Assembly (NCBI RefSeq): GCF_000275865.1
Contig: NZ_CM001555.1
Location: 1,577,099 to 1,641,098, forward strand
DNA length: 64,000 nt
Source of the DNA: Methanofollis liminatans DSM 4140
GTDB lineage: Archaea; Halobacteriota; Methanomicrobia; Methanomicrobiales; Methanofollaceae
Direction: 5' to 3'
This document shows, in pieces, positions 17,554 to 25,124 of the stretch. The notes under the pieces are model-generated. The model did no database searches and was not told the DNA's origin. It was given only the letters and a program-made list of their open reading frames with translations. Both the position numbers and the translations under genes were made by a program. The stretch's first letter is position 1. Each line of letters begins with the position of its first letter.

Positions 17554-18156
17554 ATGACAACGAAAACACGCATCGCGGGGATCACGGCAATGCTCTGCAT
17601 CTGTGCCCTGATCGCCGTCCCGGTAAGCGCCGCTCTGACCACCGGTCAGGGTGCGGGCGCTGGCCCCATGAAGGGCCATGGAGGCAACGGTCCGGGCACC
17701 GGGCTCCTTGACGCCCTTGCAGAACAGGGTTATGACACCACGGCACTCCAGGCGCTCCTCGACACCGCAAAGAGCGCACGGGAGAATGGAGACACCGAAG
17801 CCGCACAGGCGGCAATGGAGGAGTTCAGGGAGGCAGTGAAGAACGCAGTCGAGGAGACCGGCATTCAGGTCAGACCAATGGACAGGGAAGGACACGGCGC
17901 CGGGATCCTTGACGCCCTTGCAGAACAGGGTTATGACACCACGGCACTCCAGGCGCTCCTCGACACCGCAAAGACCGCCCATGAGAGCGGTGACACCGAA
18001 GCTGCACAGGCGGCAATGGAGGAGTTCAGGGAGGCGGTGAAGACCGCAGTCGAGGAGACCGGCATTCAGGTCGGACCCATGAACGGAGAAGACCGCGGCC
18101 AGCACCGAGCAGGCATGGGGCCGGGGGAACGGCAGAACCAGATGGAATCAGCCTGA
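17554..18156 (+). CDS. Secreted protein with two 67-residue tandem repeats
   Basis: The 200-residue protein has a clear signal peptide (MTTKTRIAGITAMLCIC..., cleavage near VSA). Two repeats follow, each containing LDALAEQGYDTTALQALLD, GDTEAAQAAMEEFREAV and EETGIQV. The repeats are offset by exactly 201 bp (17704 onward and 17905 onward) and are nearly identical in DNA, so the duplication is recent or is being homogenised. Each unit is predicted mostly helical. The tail is Gly/Arg/Gln-rich. No known domain is recognised. It sits just after the kinase gene, and relics of both genes recur together at 18.3-18.8 kb, which suggests a functional partnership, for example a ligand or substrate of the sensor kinase. 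Confidence 0.8.
   Translation: MTTKTRIAGITAMLCICALIAVPVSAALTTGQGAGAGPMKGHGGNGPGTGLLDALAEQGYDTTALQALLDTAKSARENGDTEAAQAAMEEFREAVKNAVEETGIQVRPMDREGHGAGILDALAEQGYDTTALQALLDTAKTAHESGDTEAAQAAMEEFREAVKTAVEETGIQVGPMNGEDRGQHRAGMGPGERQNQMESA
17704..18080 (+). repeat. 201-bp direct tandem repeat (two units)
   Basis: Unit 1 (about 17704-17880) and unit 2 (about 17905-18080) differ at few positions over about 175 bp; for example, gcattcaggt occurs at 17861 and again at 18062. The offset is 201 bp, or 67 codons, so both units stay in frame inside the secreted protein gene. Confidence 0.9.
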
Positions 18157-18295
18157 GCATCGGCATTGGATAGAGCAGCATCGTGATGGAGAAAAGGGAG
18201 GGGAAAGACACCTGACACCAAGGATCACTCTCTTCCCCACCTCCTGGACGCTGTCCAGGACCGAGATCAGGAACGCAGGATACCACAAGAGTGGG

Positions 18296-18490
18296 TGCTC
18301 GGCACGATCATTTACAAACGTTTGACCGGAAGACTGCCTTTTGCCGGAGAATGCGTGGGCTAAATGAGCGTTTCGATCCTCTCCGCCGAACCTGCCCCTC
18401 CGTCCAGCATTACAGAAACACTCAAACATCTTTGATGGGACTGTCCTGAGATGCCTTGAAAAAACCGGACCGGCGGTATAACATCAGGAA
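18296..18490 (+). pseudogene. Relic of the 3' end of the Ser/Thr kinase gene
   Basis: This stretch aligns with 17158-17352 of the kinase gene at an offset of 1138-1139 bp. Shared landmarks are the sequence around gactgcc (TGRLPFAGE at the protein level), the ILxAEPxPPS segment and accggcggta at 18469 versus 17331. The copy has an in-frame TAA (18361-18363) where the kinase has a Glu codon, plus frameshifting indels after it. It lacks everything before subdomain IX, so it cannot be active. Confidence 0.82.
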
Positions 18491-18633
18491 ACAGAAATCC
18501 CGCCGTCTGGTCACGCTCCCGTTCATTTCAGTTCGTGCAGGCAACGACGGCAGTGTCCCACGCTCAAACCGATCGGTTCAACGATCATCCTGAACCGTCC
18601 CTCGCATGAAGCCCGGGTATTTTAGAAATATAT

Positions 18634-18816
18634 ATGCTCGCCGGGAGATTTTTGATCAGGGTTCCCGAAAGGGGCCCGATACGATTTAGGGAGGTCATCA
18701 GAACCGTCGCCAATGAGACAGGGATTGAAATAGAGATGAAGAACGGTGAAACGCTTCTGTCAACAACAAGGATCCGGCATGGGGGCCAGGATCGACAAGC
18801 AGACCCAGACGCATAA
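18634..18816 (+). pseudogene. Relic of the secreted repeat protein gene
   Basis: A 60-residue open frame remains. Bases 18628-18662 match the promoter-leader block before the intact repeat protein (17480-17513), and 18687-18755 match the repeat tail (FREVIRTVANETGIEIE against FREAVKTAVEETGIQVG). The signal peptide and most of the repeat are missing. Together with the kinase relic it shows one duplicated block with a large internal deletion. Expression of the short frame as a peptide cannot be excluded. Confidence 0.7.
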
Positions 18817-19234
18817 ACCAGAACACCAGAGTAGCATCATGGTGGAACAGGGAGGACAATGTTACCCGTGTCAGGGGGGTTCCTGTCTTCCCGTCCTTTA
18901 CACCTGAGTTTTGACAGCATTCCCGATCTATCGATACACCTGACGTTCAGGGTGAAAACACCTATGGAAAAAAATCAGGACTCCGACCCGTTAACATCCC
19001 GGCGATCAGAAAAAGATCCGCAAACCCGGGAAAAAGAAGAGACGTTCTCCCTCTCCCGCTATCTGATCTCAATACTCGAGAAGCGGCGGTGACAACTCAC
19101 ATTCCTCTCGTCCGGGGCATCAGGATGAGAGCGACCGCGAGACGACCATCATGAAGAGCGAAATGCCTGAGGCATGCAGGTGCGGACCCATGCCATGCGA
19201 GACCGCCCACACACACCGGAGGTACGGTGAGACC
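18817..19234. other. Gene-poor stretch after the relics
   Basis: About 420 nt follow the relics. One weak candidate gene is a polar 42-residue frame from the ATG at 18964 to 19092 (MEKNQDSDPLTSRRSEK...), with no family resemblance and no good ribosome-binding site. Base composition is more AT-rich than the surrounding genes, as is the whole of 17.4-20.2 kb. The promoter of the second winged-helix gene should lie at the right end, but no clear TATA box was found. Confidence 0.35.
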
Positions 19235-19504
19235 ATGATCCAGGACGGACAATTCCGGAGGCAGTACACGACCACCCAGCAAAAAGTGCTGACCTATCTC
19301 AAAAACGGCATAAAAAAAGGCGATCGCTATTTCAAGTCCAGGTATATTGCAAAAGACCTCGGGCTGTCATCCAAGGAGGTCGGGATGAACCTTGCGATTC
19401 TTGCAGAGACCTGCGAGGAGCTCGAGATCATCCGCTGGAGTTATTCGAACTCGACCACATGGATGATCCGCCAGCAGGCGAACGCACCGGATGGTGTCGG
19501 GTAA
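19235..19504 (+). CDS. Small winged-helix DNA-binding protein, copy 2
   Basis: The 89-residue protein is a close paralogue of the one at 7277-7528. The shared core includes YLKNGI, YFKS, YIA, DLGLSSKEVG, NLAIL, CEELEI and RWSYSNSTTW, and the two start codons align without gaps. The start at 19235 is supported by GGAGGT at 19218-19223; an ATG at 19151 would add 28 unmatched residues. The recognition-helix region is almost unchanged between copies, so both probably bind the same DNA site, while the first 20 residues differ. It lies between the kinase relics and the PP2C gene. Confidence 0.75.
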   Translation: MIQDGQFRRQYTTTQQKVLTYLKNGIKKGDRYFKSRYIAKDLGLSSKEVGMNLAILAETCEELEIIRWSYSNSTTWMIRQQANAPDGVG

Positions 19505-20185
19505 GAGCATGTCCGATCGCCAGTGAGAGGGCTTTCCCTGGGGAAAAAGCAACCATTTCTTCAAAAAAATCGTTCCTCATCAGGCAGGACAGTGCCGGTT
19601 CAGCACCAGAGGTGCAATTTCTCTTCGATGATCTCCGACCGCACCGGGCCTGGTACATCTGCGAAAAACCATTGATGCCCGATCCCTTCCTGGTGCCGCC
19701 CACCAGAGGATAGAACAGAATGGTTCAACCCATTTCCTGTCGTGTTTAATCAATAGAGCAAAGGCATTATGGAAATATATAACCTCAGAGGTCCATTTTT
19801 TCTTCGGGTGCTGGAAACGGCATCCACACACGAATCGGAGGGATCACCTGAAGAAAACGAGAAAGTGTCCTCAGGAGAGCGCCGCACGATACTCAAAACA
19901 GGTGGGCCTGATCTGAAGGCAGGTCCCTGAACTGCTACGAGTATAAAAGCTGCCTCCTCAACAACGGGAGGAGAAGGGAAGGAAGGATACCGCCTCATTC
20001 ACCCTCCTCCCCACCAGGCGTCGGGGACCTGCGGGCCTGATCGTACGCACCGCCAGAGGTCAGGTGCAAAGGACATCCTGATAATGCCGTCGCAGGCCTG
20101 TTTCAGAGGATATGCCTACCTTTCGATTTTTAATCCCTATTCCCAACGAATTTAATAGACAACCCGGAGAAAAGAGGAACACACC
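19505..20185. other. Long intergenic region with a third promoter-like block
   Basis: About 680 nt contain no firm gene. At 19769-19815 a block with a strong TATA (aaatatataacc) followed by a T-run and a cggg motif resembles those at 17480 and 18628. An ATG at 19769 opens a 53-codon frame whose start (LRGPFFLRV) recalls the LAGRFLIRV of the relic at 18634. It may be a further, more decayed copy. A hairpin (CTCCTC/GAGGAG) lies near 19952-19974. Confidence 0.35.
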
Positions 20186-20386
20186 GTGCAAAAACTGAAA
20201 GAAGAATTCTCACGATCACGGACCGCCTTTTTCGAGGAGGTGCGCACCCTCCATGAAGCATACGTACTGTCGCAGCCGGCACCCTCCGCAGGTGAGGAGG
20301 CACCGGCCGATTCAATCCTCGCTGCACTGGCGTCGGTGCTGGGGTATACCTGCCGGTCCTGCGAAGAGACCTCTGCATCCGGCTAA
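20186..20386 (+). CDS. Small 66-residue protein in front of the PP2C phosphatase
   Basis: A GTG-initiated frame with AGAGGA about 10 nt upstream encodes an acidic protein: a helical first half (KEEFSRSRTAFFEEVRTLHEAYVL) and a C-terminal CRSCEE motif. It ends 18 nt before the phosphatase start, so the two are probably co-transcribed. It has no recognised family. It might be a small regulator of the phosphatase. Confidence 0.5.
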   Translation: MQKLKEEFSRSRTAFFEEVRTLHEAYVLSQPAPSAGEEAPADSILAALASVLGYTCRSCEETSASG

Positions 20387-20404
20387 AAAAAGAGGAAGAG
20401 AGGG

Positions 20405-21118
20405 GTGAGAGTGGTCAGGTACGATATCTGCGGCATGACGCACGCCGGCCAGAAAGGCCGGAATGAAGATGCGTACGCCGTGATAGAGATCGCCGACGCA
20501 TCCCTTCTCGCCGTTGCCGACGGGGTGGGCGGGGAGGTGCACGGCGACCGGGCGGCGCAGATCGCGATCGAGAGTGTCACCGCTGCCTTCACCGGGACAT
20601 ACCGGCGGGGGATGGAAAGGGGAGAGATCAAGGATCTTCTGGCGTCCGCCTTTGCCGAAGCGGACCTGCGGATCAGGGAGACGGCGAAGAGCGAGGGAAG
20701 AATGGGAACGACCCTTGTCGCCGCCATCATCACAAACCGCTGCGTCGTGATCGCAAACTGCGGAGACAGCCGGGCGTTTGTCACCGGGACCGGCATGAGA
20801 TTCAGGACGCGGGAACACACGTTGGTACAGATGCTGCTCGAACAGGGGTCCATCGACGCCGCGGAGGCGAGGCATCACCCCCTCAGGAACGTGATCGTCC
20901 ATGCGCTCGGCATCACGATGACGGTTGACCTCTATGAAGAGGATCTCCGGCCAGGAGAGATCCTGGTCCTCTGCAGCGACGGCCTTCCAGACGAAGCGGC
21001 CCGGGAGATCCTCTCTTCAGGGGCTGAAAGGGGGAGCGAGGAGATCGCGCGGGAACTCCTGCAGGGGGGCATCGCCAGATCAGACGACGACGTGACTGTT
21101 GTCGTCTTGAAAGAATAG
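20405..21118 (+). CDS. PP2C-family Ser/Thr protein phosphatase
   Basis: The 237-residue protein is a stand-alone PP2C catalytic domain. Metal-binding and core motifs are all present: GRNEDAY (D22), ADGVGGE (D39, G40), MGTTLVAA, NCGDSRAF, LCSDGLPDEA and the final DDVTVVVL. It removes phosphate from Ser/Thr in a Mn/Mg-dependent reaction and is the likely antagonist of the Hanks-type kinase at 15.7-17.4 kb. The start is GTG at 20405 behind a purine-rich site (20388-20403); GTG 20411 is an alternative. It ends 7 nt from the stop of the convergent membrane protein gene. Confidence 0.92.
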   Translation: MRVVRYDICGMTHAGQKGRNEDAYAVIEIADASLLAVADGVGGEVHGDRAAQIAIESVTAAFTGTYRRGMERGEIKDLLASAFAEADLRIRETAKSEGRMGTTLVAAIITNRCVVIANCGDSRAFVTGTGMRFRTREHTLVQMLLEQGSIDAAEARHHPLRNVIVHALGITMTVDLYEEDLRPGEILVLCSDGLPDEAAREILSSGAERGSEEIARELLQGGIARSDDDVTVVVLKE

Positions 21119-21125
21119 GTCTATT

Positions 21126-21917
21126 TTATGCGATCAGCGCCAGCCAGGCGAGGAGCAGGGCGACGATCACCGGCTGGTGGATGAGATAGATCAGGAGCGA
21201 GTTTCGTCCCATTGCGCAGACGATCTCAGACCCGGCCAGATTGAACGCAGGCAGAAAAAACCGTCTTTTACCGCCGGGATAGAGGAGGAACCCGGCGCCC
21301 ATCCCGATCAGCGCAACCCCGAGCCAGGGGATCAGCGGCACATAGTCCACGCTGTAAAAGACAGCCGGATGGATGCCGAGGGGCACGAGCCAGTACGGTC
21401 CGGTCACCCTGTCGAGGGGGAGGGCCGCAAGCACGATCCCTGCCCCCATGAGAAGGTTCCACCTCCCGAACCTGAGGAAGAAGGGGGCGAGGATGATCGC
21501 GGTCCCGATGAGGTGGAGGATGCCGAAGACGATGAACCCGTCGCCGATGAAGAGCCAGGTGGCAATGGTGGCGAGCAGCCCGAACGCGAAGATCTTTGCG
21601 CCCCTCCGCCCATAGTCCAGCCAGAGAGAGAGGCCGGTTTCCCGGTCTTTTCGTCTGGCATAGCTGATCGGCAGGGACAGACCGGCAAGGGCGATGAAGA
21701 GGGTGGCGGTGGCAAGGGCAAATGAGCGCCAGAACCCGCCCAGCACATCGATCGCCGCGACGCCGAAGAAGGCGAGATCGAAGAGGAGATGGTAGACGAC
21801 CATCATGATGATGGCGACGCCCCGCAGGAAGTCGATCTCCCGGAACCGACGGGGGGAGGTGTGGGTGGAGATTAGGCCCAGCACCCGTGCTGAAAGGGTG
21901 GGGAGGTGCTGGATCAT
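21126..21917 (-). CDS. DUF1624 / heparan-alpha-glucosaminide N-acetyltransferase-like membrane protein
   Basis: The 263-residue integral membrane protein starts with RFREIDFLRGVAIIMMVVYHLLFDL, in which an R-x-x-x-x-D-x-x-R-G motif and a His in the first helix are hallmarks of the HGSNAT/DUF1624 acyltransferase group. Seven or so hydrophobic helices follow. Members move acyl groups across membranes or act on glycans; the substrate here is unknown. It is monocistronic, convergent with the phosphatase gene and divergent from the receiver protein gene. Confidence 0.8.
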   Translation of the reverse strand: MIQHLPTLSARVLGLISTHTSPRRFREIDFLRGVAIIMMVVYHLLFDLAFFGVAAIDVLGGFWRSFALATATLFIALAGLSLPISYARRKDRETGLSLWLDYGRRGAKIFAFGLLATIATWLFIGDGFIVFGILHLIGTAIILAPFFLRFGRWNLLMGAGIVLAALPLDRVTGPYWLVPLGIHPAVFYSVDYVPLIPWLGVALIGMGAGFLLYPGGKRRFFLPAFNLAGSEIVCAMGRNSLLIYLIHQPVIVALLLAWLALIA

Positions 21918-22225
21918 CGGATCTCTTCCCCCTTCATGCCCCTATCCCGCCAAGCCATCGTTTGCGCACCGTTCCAGGTACTCTTTGGAGAGGGGGGGCA
22001 TCAACATATCTCACCCGGACGCCATATCCAGGCCCTGCCGGAGAGAACGCTCCCTGACGCTTTCCGCGCCGCACGGCTCCCTTGGCCGGGGGGGCGGGAA
22101 CAATCGGAGACGATCGCTCCGTCCGGATAAATACAGATATTAGATATCTTATCGTGGATCAATGTTATCGAAATGAATCGTTTCGAAGAGACGGGATCCA
22201 ACCGGCAGACGGTGAGGAGCCGGCG
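21918..22225. other. Divergent promoter region
   Basis: This 308-nt gap lies between the membrane acyltransferase (minus) and the receiver-PAS gene (plus). AT-rich ggataaatacagatattagatatc at 22125-22150 is the likely TATA zone for the plus gene, and GGTGAGGAG at 22211-22219 is its ribosome-binding site. No ORF in the gap looks like a gene. Confidence 0.45.
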
Positions 22226-23386
22226 ATGATCCGCCTGCTTCTTGTGGACGACGATCCCTCCTTGCTCGATATCGGGAAACTATTCCTCAAAAAATCGGGA
22301 GCGTTCAGTATAGAAACGGCAGAATCTGCCGTAACGGCGCTGGAGATGCTGGCAGTGCACCCGTTCGACGCCGTCATATCGGACTACGAGATGCCGGTGA
22401 CGGACGGCATCGCATTTCTCAGGGAGGTCAGGCGGCGATACCGGGACCTTCCGTTCATTCTCTTCACCGGCCGAGGGCGTGAAGAAGTGGTGATCGAGGC
22501 GCTGAACAGCGGTGCGGATTTTTATGTCCAGAAAGGAGGGGACCCGGTTTCGCAGTTCGCCGACCTGACGCACAAGATCATGCAGGCCACAGAAAAGAAA
22601 AAAACAACGGACGCACTTGAAAGAGCGGAAGAACGTTACCGCCTCATCATGGAAGGCATCTTCGACGGCATCACCACCGCGAGCCCGGACGGCATCATCA
22701 CGTACGCCTCGCCATCAATGACGCGGATCACCGGTTACCCCACCGAAGAGATCGTCGGACACTCCTTTCTGGAGTTTGTCTCGGCAGGGGACAGGGAACG
22801 GCTGATGAGCCATTTCGTCCGCACACTGGCAGGAGAAACTGCAGAGGGGCTTCAGATCGCTCTTTGCCAAAAGAGCGGAGATATCGCCCACGTTGAAATG
22901 AACGGAGGCCCTTTGATCCGCAAAGGGAACGTAGTCGGCGCCCAGAGCGCCATGCGCGATATCACCAGCCAGAAAAAAGCAGAAATGTCCCTGAAGGAAG
23001 AAAAAAAGCGGCTCGAATGCATTATCAATGGGGCGGGGCTTGCGATCTGGAACTGGAACCTGGAGACGGGGGAAGTCTATTACAACGATTATTATCTGGA
23101 GATGCTCGGTTACGCGCCCGGAGACGCTCCGTCAGGGGATCTGGAATGGATTATGCTCGTCCACCCCGACGACCGGACAGAGATGGCGAGGGGCATGAGC
23201 GAACACCTCGAGGGAAAGACCCCCTATTATTCCTGCGAGTTCAGGCTCAGGGGAAAAGACAACTCCTGGATACGGGTGCACAGCGCGGGAAGAGTGGTGG
23301 CGGAGGACAGTGCCGGCCGACCGCTGCGCGTGAGCGGCGTCCACCAGGTGATCAGGAAACCCGGCACGAACAGCACCTCATCCTGA
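22226..23386 (+). CDS. Response-regulator receiver protein with two PAS domains and no kinase output
   Basis: The 386-residue protein starts with a receiver domain (1-120; acidic residues DDD 8-10, phospho-acceptor D53 in ISDYEMP, and the signalling Thr in LFTGRG). Two PAS domains follow (about 140-260 and 270-380, the second PAS_3-like with WNWNLETGEVYYN). No histidine kinase, GGDEF or DNA-binding domain is present. It probably acts through protein contact, for example with the histidine kinase at 26508-28673, whose receiver closely resembles it. The start is fixed by GGTGAGGAG at 22211-22219; a longer frame reaching back to 22082 is rejected. Confidence 0.85.
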   Translation: MIRLLLVDDDPSLLDIGKLFLKKSGAFSIETAESAVTALEMLAVHPFDAVISDYEMPVTDGIAFLREVRRRYRDLPFILFTGRGREEVVIEALNSGADFYVQKGGDPVSQFADLTHKIMQATEKKKTTDALERAEERYRLIMEGIFDGITTASPDGIITYASPSMTRITGYPTEEIVGHSFLEFVSAGDRERLMSHFVRTLAGETAEGLQIALCQKSGDIAHVEMNGGPLIRKGNVVGAQSAMRDITSQKKAEMSLKEEKKRLECIINGAGLAIWNWNLETGEVYYNDYYLEMLGYAPGDAPSGDLEWIMLVHPDDRTEMARGMSEHLEGKTPYYSCEFRLRGKDNSWIRVHSAGRVVAEDSAGRPLRVSGVHQVIRKPGTNSTSS

Positions 23387-23395
23387 CGGCGAGGA

Positions 23396-23950
23396 TCAGG
23401 CAACCGGAATAAGGGTGAGGGCGGCGCCGACGACCAGCGGGACGACAAGGTTGTCGTCTATCGGGGAGATCAGTTCGGCGACGGCGGCGACGGCGGAGGC
23501 GGTCAGGGCGGCGACCGGCCCGGTGAACGTCAGGAGGACCGCACACAGGACGGCAAAACCGGAGAGCGATCCTTCAAGCGTCCTGCCGTTCACAATCCGG
23601 TGCCTGCCGAAGCGGATGCCTGCAACGGTGGCGACAGCGTCGAGGATGGCAAGAGAGAGGACGGCGACGAACGCCACGTCTGGCCTGAATACGATCGAGC
23701 AGAAAAGCGCACTCGCCACAAAATAAAACGAACCTTTTCCCGGGAAGGCGCCGTCTCTCTCGAAGGCGCCGACCAGTTCGGCGATGACCGGGACATACCA
23801 TCCTTTCAGGTGTGCTTCAAGACAGACGAGACCGCCGAGGAGACCGGCGGCGTAGATCATCGAGGCCATCCGGGGATCAGGGATGAGGAGGACGGCTGCA
23901 ATGGCGGTGCCGAAGATGAGATGGACGGCCTGGCGCCCGTATTCATCCAT
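23396..23950 (-). CDS. CTP-dependent diacylglycerol/polyprenol kinase-like membrane protein
   Basis: The 184-residue protein has about six hydrophobic helices. It shows the family motif LAILDAVATVAGIRFGRHRI...GRTLEGSLSGF, as in DGK1/SEC59-like kinases and phosphatidate cytidylyltransferase relatives. Such enzymes phosphorylate isoprenoid alcohols or diacylglycerol, so a role in archaeal lipid or dolichol recycling is likely. The stop lies 10 nt from that of the convergent receiver-PAS gene. Confidence 0.8.
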   Translation of the reverse strand: MDEYGRQAVHLIFGTAIAAVLLIPDPRMASMIYAAGLLGGLVCLEAHLKGWYVPVIAELVGAFERDGAFPGKGSFYFVASALFCSIVFRPDVAFVAVLSLAILDAVATVAGIRFGRHRIVNGRTLEGSLSGFAVLCAVLLTFTGPVAALTASAVAAVAELISPIDDNLVVPLVVGAALTLIPVA

Positions 23951-24036
23951 GCGTGCTGATGGTATGCGATAGGATAATAGCCCTGCGGTTTTCCCTCTTC
24001 GAAGGATTAATCCATCTGCTGACGAAAATGAAGGGC

Positions 24037-24225
24037 ATGGACAGTGAGATCTACGAGGAAGTCGTCTGCAGGCATTGCGACGGTGCCGGATGCACCTATT
24101 GCGATAAATCGGGCCGGGTGTCTGCCAGAAAGCCCGCCTGTCTCTGCAAGAGGTGCGGCGGCGTCGGCTGCATCTATTGCGGATATACCGGATGGGCAGA
24201 CGTCAAAGGAAAATATGAGCAGTGA
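24037..24225 (+). CDS. Small DnaJ-type zinc-ribbon protein
   Basis: A 62-residue protein with two CxxC-x-G-x-GCxYC units (CRHCDGAGCTYC and CKRCGGVGCIYC), similar to the Cys-rich domain of DnaJ, which binds two zinc ions. The best start is uncertain: ATG 24037, ATG 24028 or one further upstream. It stands alone between the divergent polyprenol-kinase-like gene and the convergent PEGA protein. It may act in protein folding or as a metal-binding adaptor. Confidence 0.65.
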   Translation: MDSEIYEEVVCRHCDGAGCTYCDKSGRVSARKPACLCKRCGGVGCIYCGYTGWADVKGKYEQ

Positions 24226-24228
24226 TCC

Positions 24229-24981
24229 TCATCTCTTTCTGAGGGCGAGGAGTATCAGGGGAATAAAGGCGGCAGGGAGGGGGGAGGCCGCCGCCGGCGT
24301 GTTCGCCGGGGTGGTGGGAACCGTTGTCTCTACAGTCGTCAACGGGATCAGGTCGGCGCTGATCTCCGTCGTCCCGTTCTCATTCACCACCGCCACTCCA
24401 GACCAGGGTTCATAACCGCTTGCGTTGACGCCGACCCGATATTCGCCCGGCCCAAGCCCCTTCAGGGTCAGAGGGGCGGCGCCGATCTCTTCTCCGTTCA
24501 CGGCAACCCGGGCACCGTCCACCGATGCGCCGATTGCCAGCGTTCCCCCGGTGTCAAGGGTGAGACCGGGGCTGCGAAGACTGATCCCGACCGTGCCGTA
24601 CACGGCATTGCGTGCGCCGAGGTCTCCCCTCGCCGCCGGCGTGTCTGAGGCGTACAGCGTGTACACGCCAGGGTCAAGGGCGAGTCCGGCTGTCTTCCAG
24701 CGGTAGTTCCAGCGGTTGTCGTCACCGGTGGAGACGACGGTGAAGGACGATTTCGACCCGGTCGCGACCGGAGCGAGGCGGTCAAGGCTGACGCCGCCGG
24801 CGGCGAGGTTCGGCCCGGTGAGGAAGAGATATACGTCGCCGCCCCCGGTCGAGGTCCCTGAAAGTGGGATGTCTTCACCGAGTACGGCCTCGATCGTCGC
24901 TGCGGAGACTGCCGGAGTCCCGAGGAGAAAGAGGGCGACGATCGTCCATACCGTGCACCTGAACAGAGGACACCATCTCAT
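24229..24981 (-). CDS. Secreted surface protein with PEGA domain and C-terminal anchor
   Basis: The 250-residue protein has a signal peptide (cleavage near AVSAA) and a beta-rich extracellular domain of a type common in Methanomicrobiales surface proteins (VLGEDIPLSGTSTGG, VYLFLTGPNL). A PEGA-like domain follows (about residues 143-208; VDGARVAVNGEEIGAAPLTL, GEYRVGVNASGYEPW). A short Thr/Pro linker leads to a final hydrophobic segment ending LRKR. It is probably attached to the cell envelope. The stop is 3 nt from the convergent zinc-ribbon gene. Confidence 0.72.
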   Translation of the reverse strand: MRWCPLFRCTVWTIVALFLLGTPAVSAATIEAVLGEDIPLSGTSTGGGDVYLFLTGPNLAAGGVSLDRLAPVATGSKSSFTVVSTGDDNRWNYRWKTAGLALDPGVYTLYASDTPAARGDLGARNAVYGTVGISLRSPGLTLDTGGTLAIGASVDGARVAVNGEEIGAAPLTLKGLGPGEYRVGVNASGYEPWSGVAVVNENGTTEISADLIPLTTVETTVPTTPANTPAAASPLPAAFIPLILLALRKR

Positions 24982-25083
24982 GTCCTGAGATTATATGCCG
25001 ATACCGTGATAAAGCCCCGGTTTTTTGTTCCCGGAGGGATCGCTCGGCCCTGCACACCGGGGGGTAACCGGATCCAGACAGCA

Positions 25084-25090
25084 TTATATA
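25084..25090 (+). promoter_or_regulatory. TATA box of the rubredoxin gene
   Basis: The core ttatata is centred about 38 nt before the ATG at 25125, giving a leader of roughly 12 nt that holds the GGAG site at 25114-25117. Confidence 0.6.
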
Positions 25091-25124
25091 GTACGCGGTA
25101 CGCATCCACCTCTGGAGAACACCT

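Noticed and set aside
17704-18080. A possible CRISPR-like repeat array
   Set aside because: Only two 201-bp in-frame units exist, inside a coding sequence; there are no short repeats with unique spacers.
18964-19092. A 42-codon open frame
   Set aside because: No ribosome-binding site, no homology pattern, and it lies in decayed DNA; kept only as a note in the gap entry.
22082-22225. N-terminal extension of the receiver-PAS protein
   Set aside because: The receiver domain begins at ATG 22226 and has a good ribosome-binding site; the added residues have no homology pattern.
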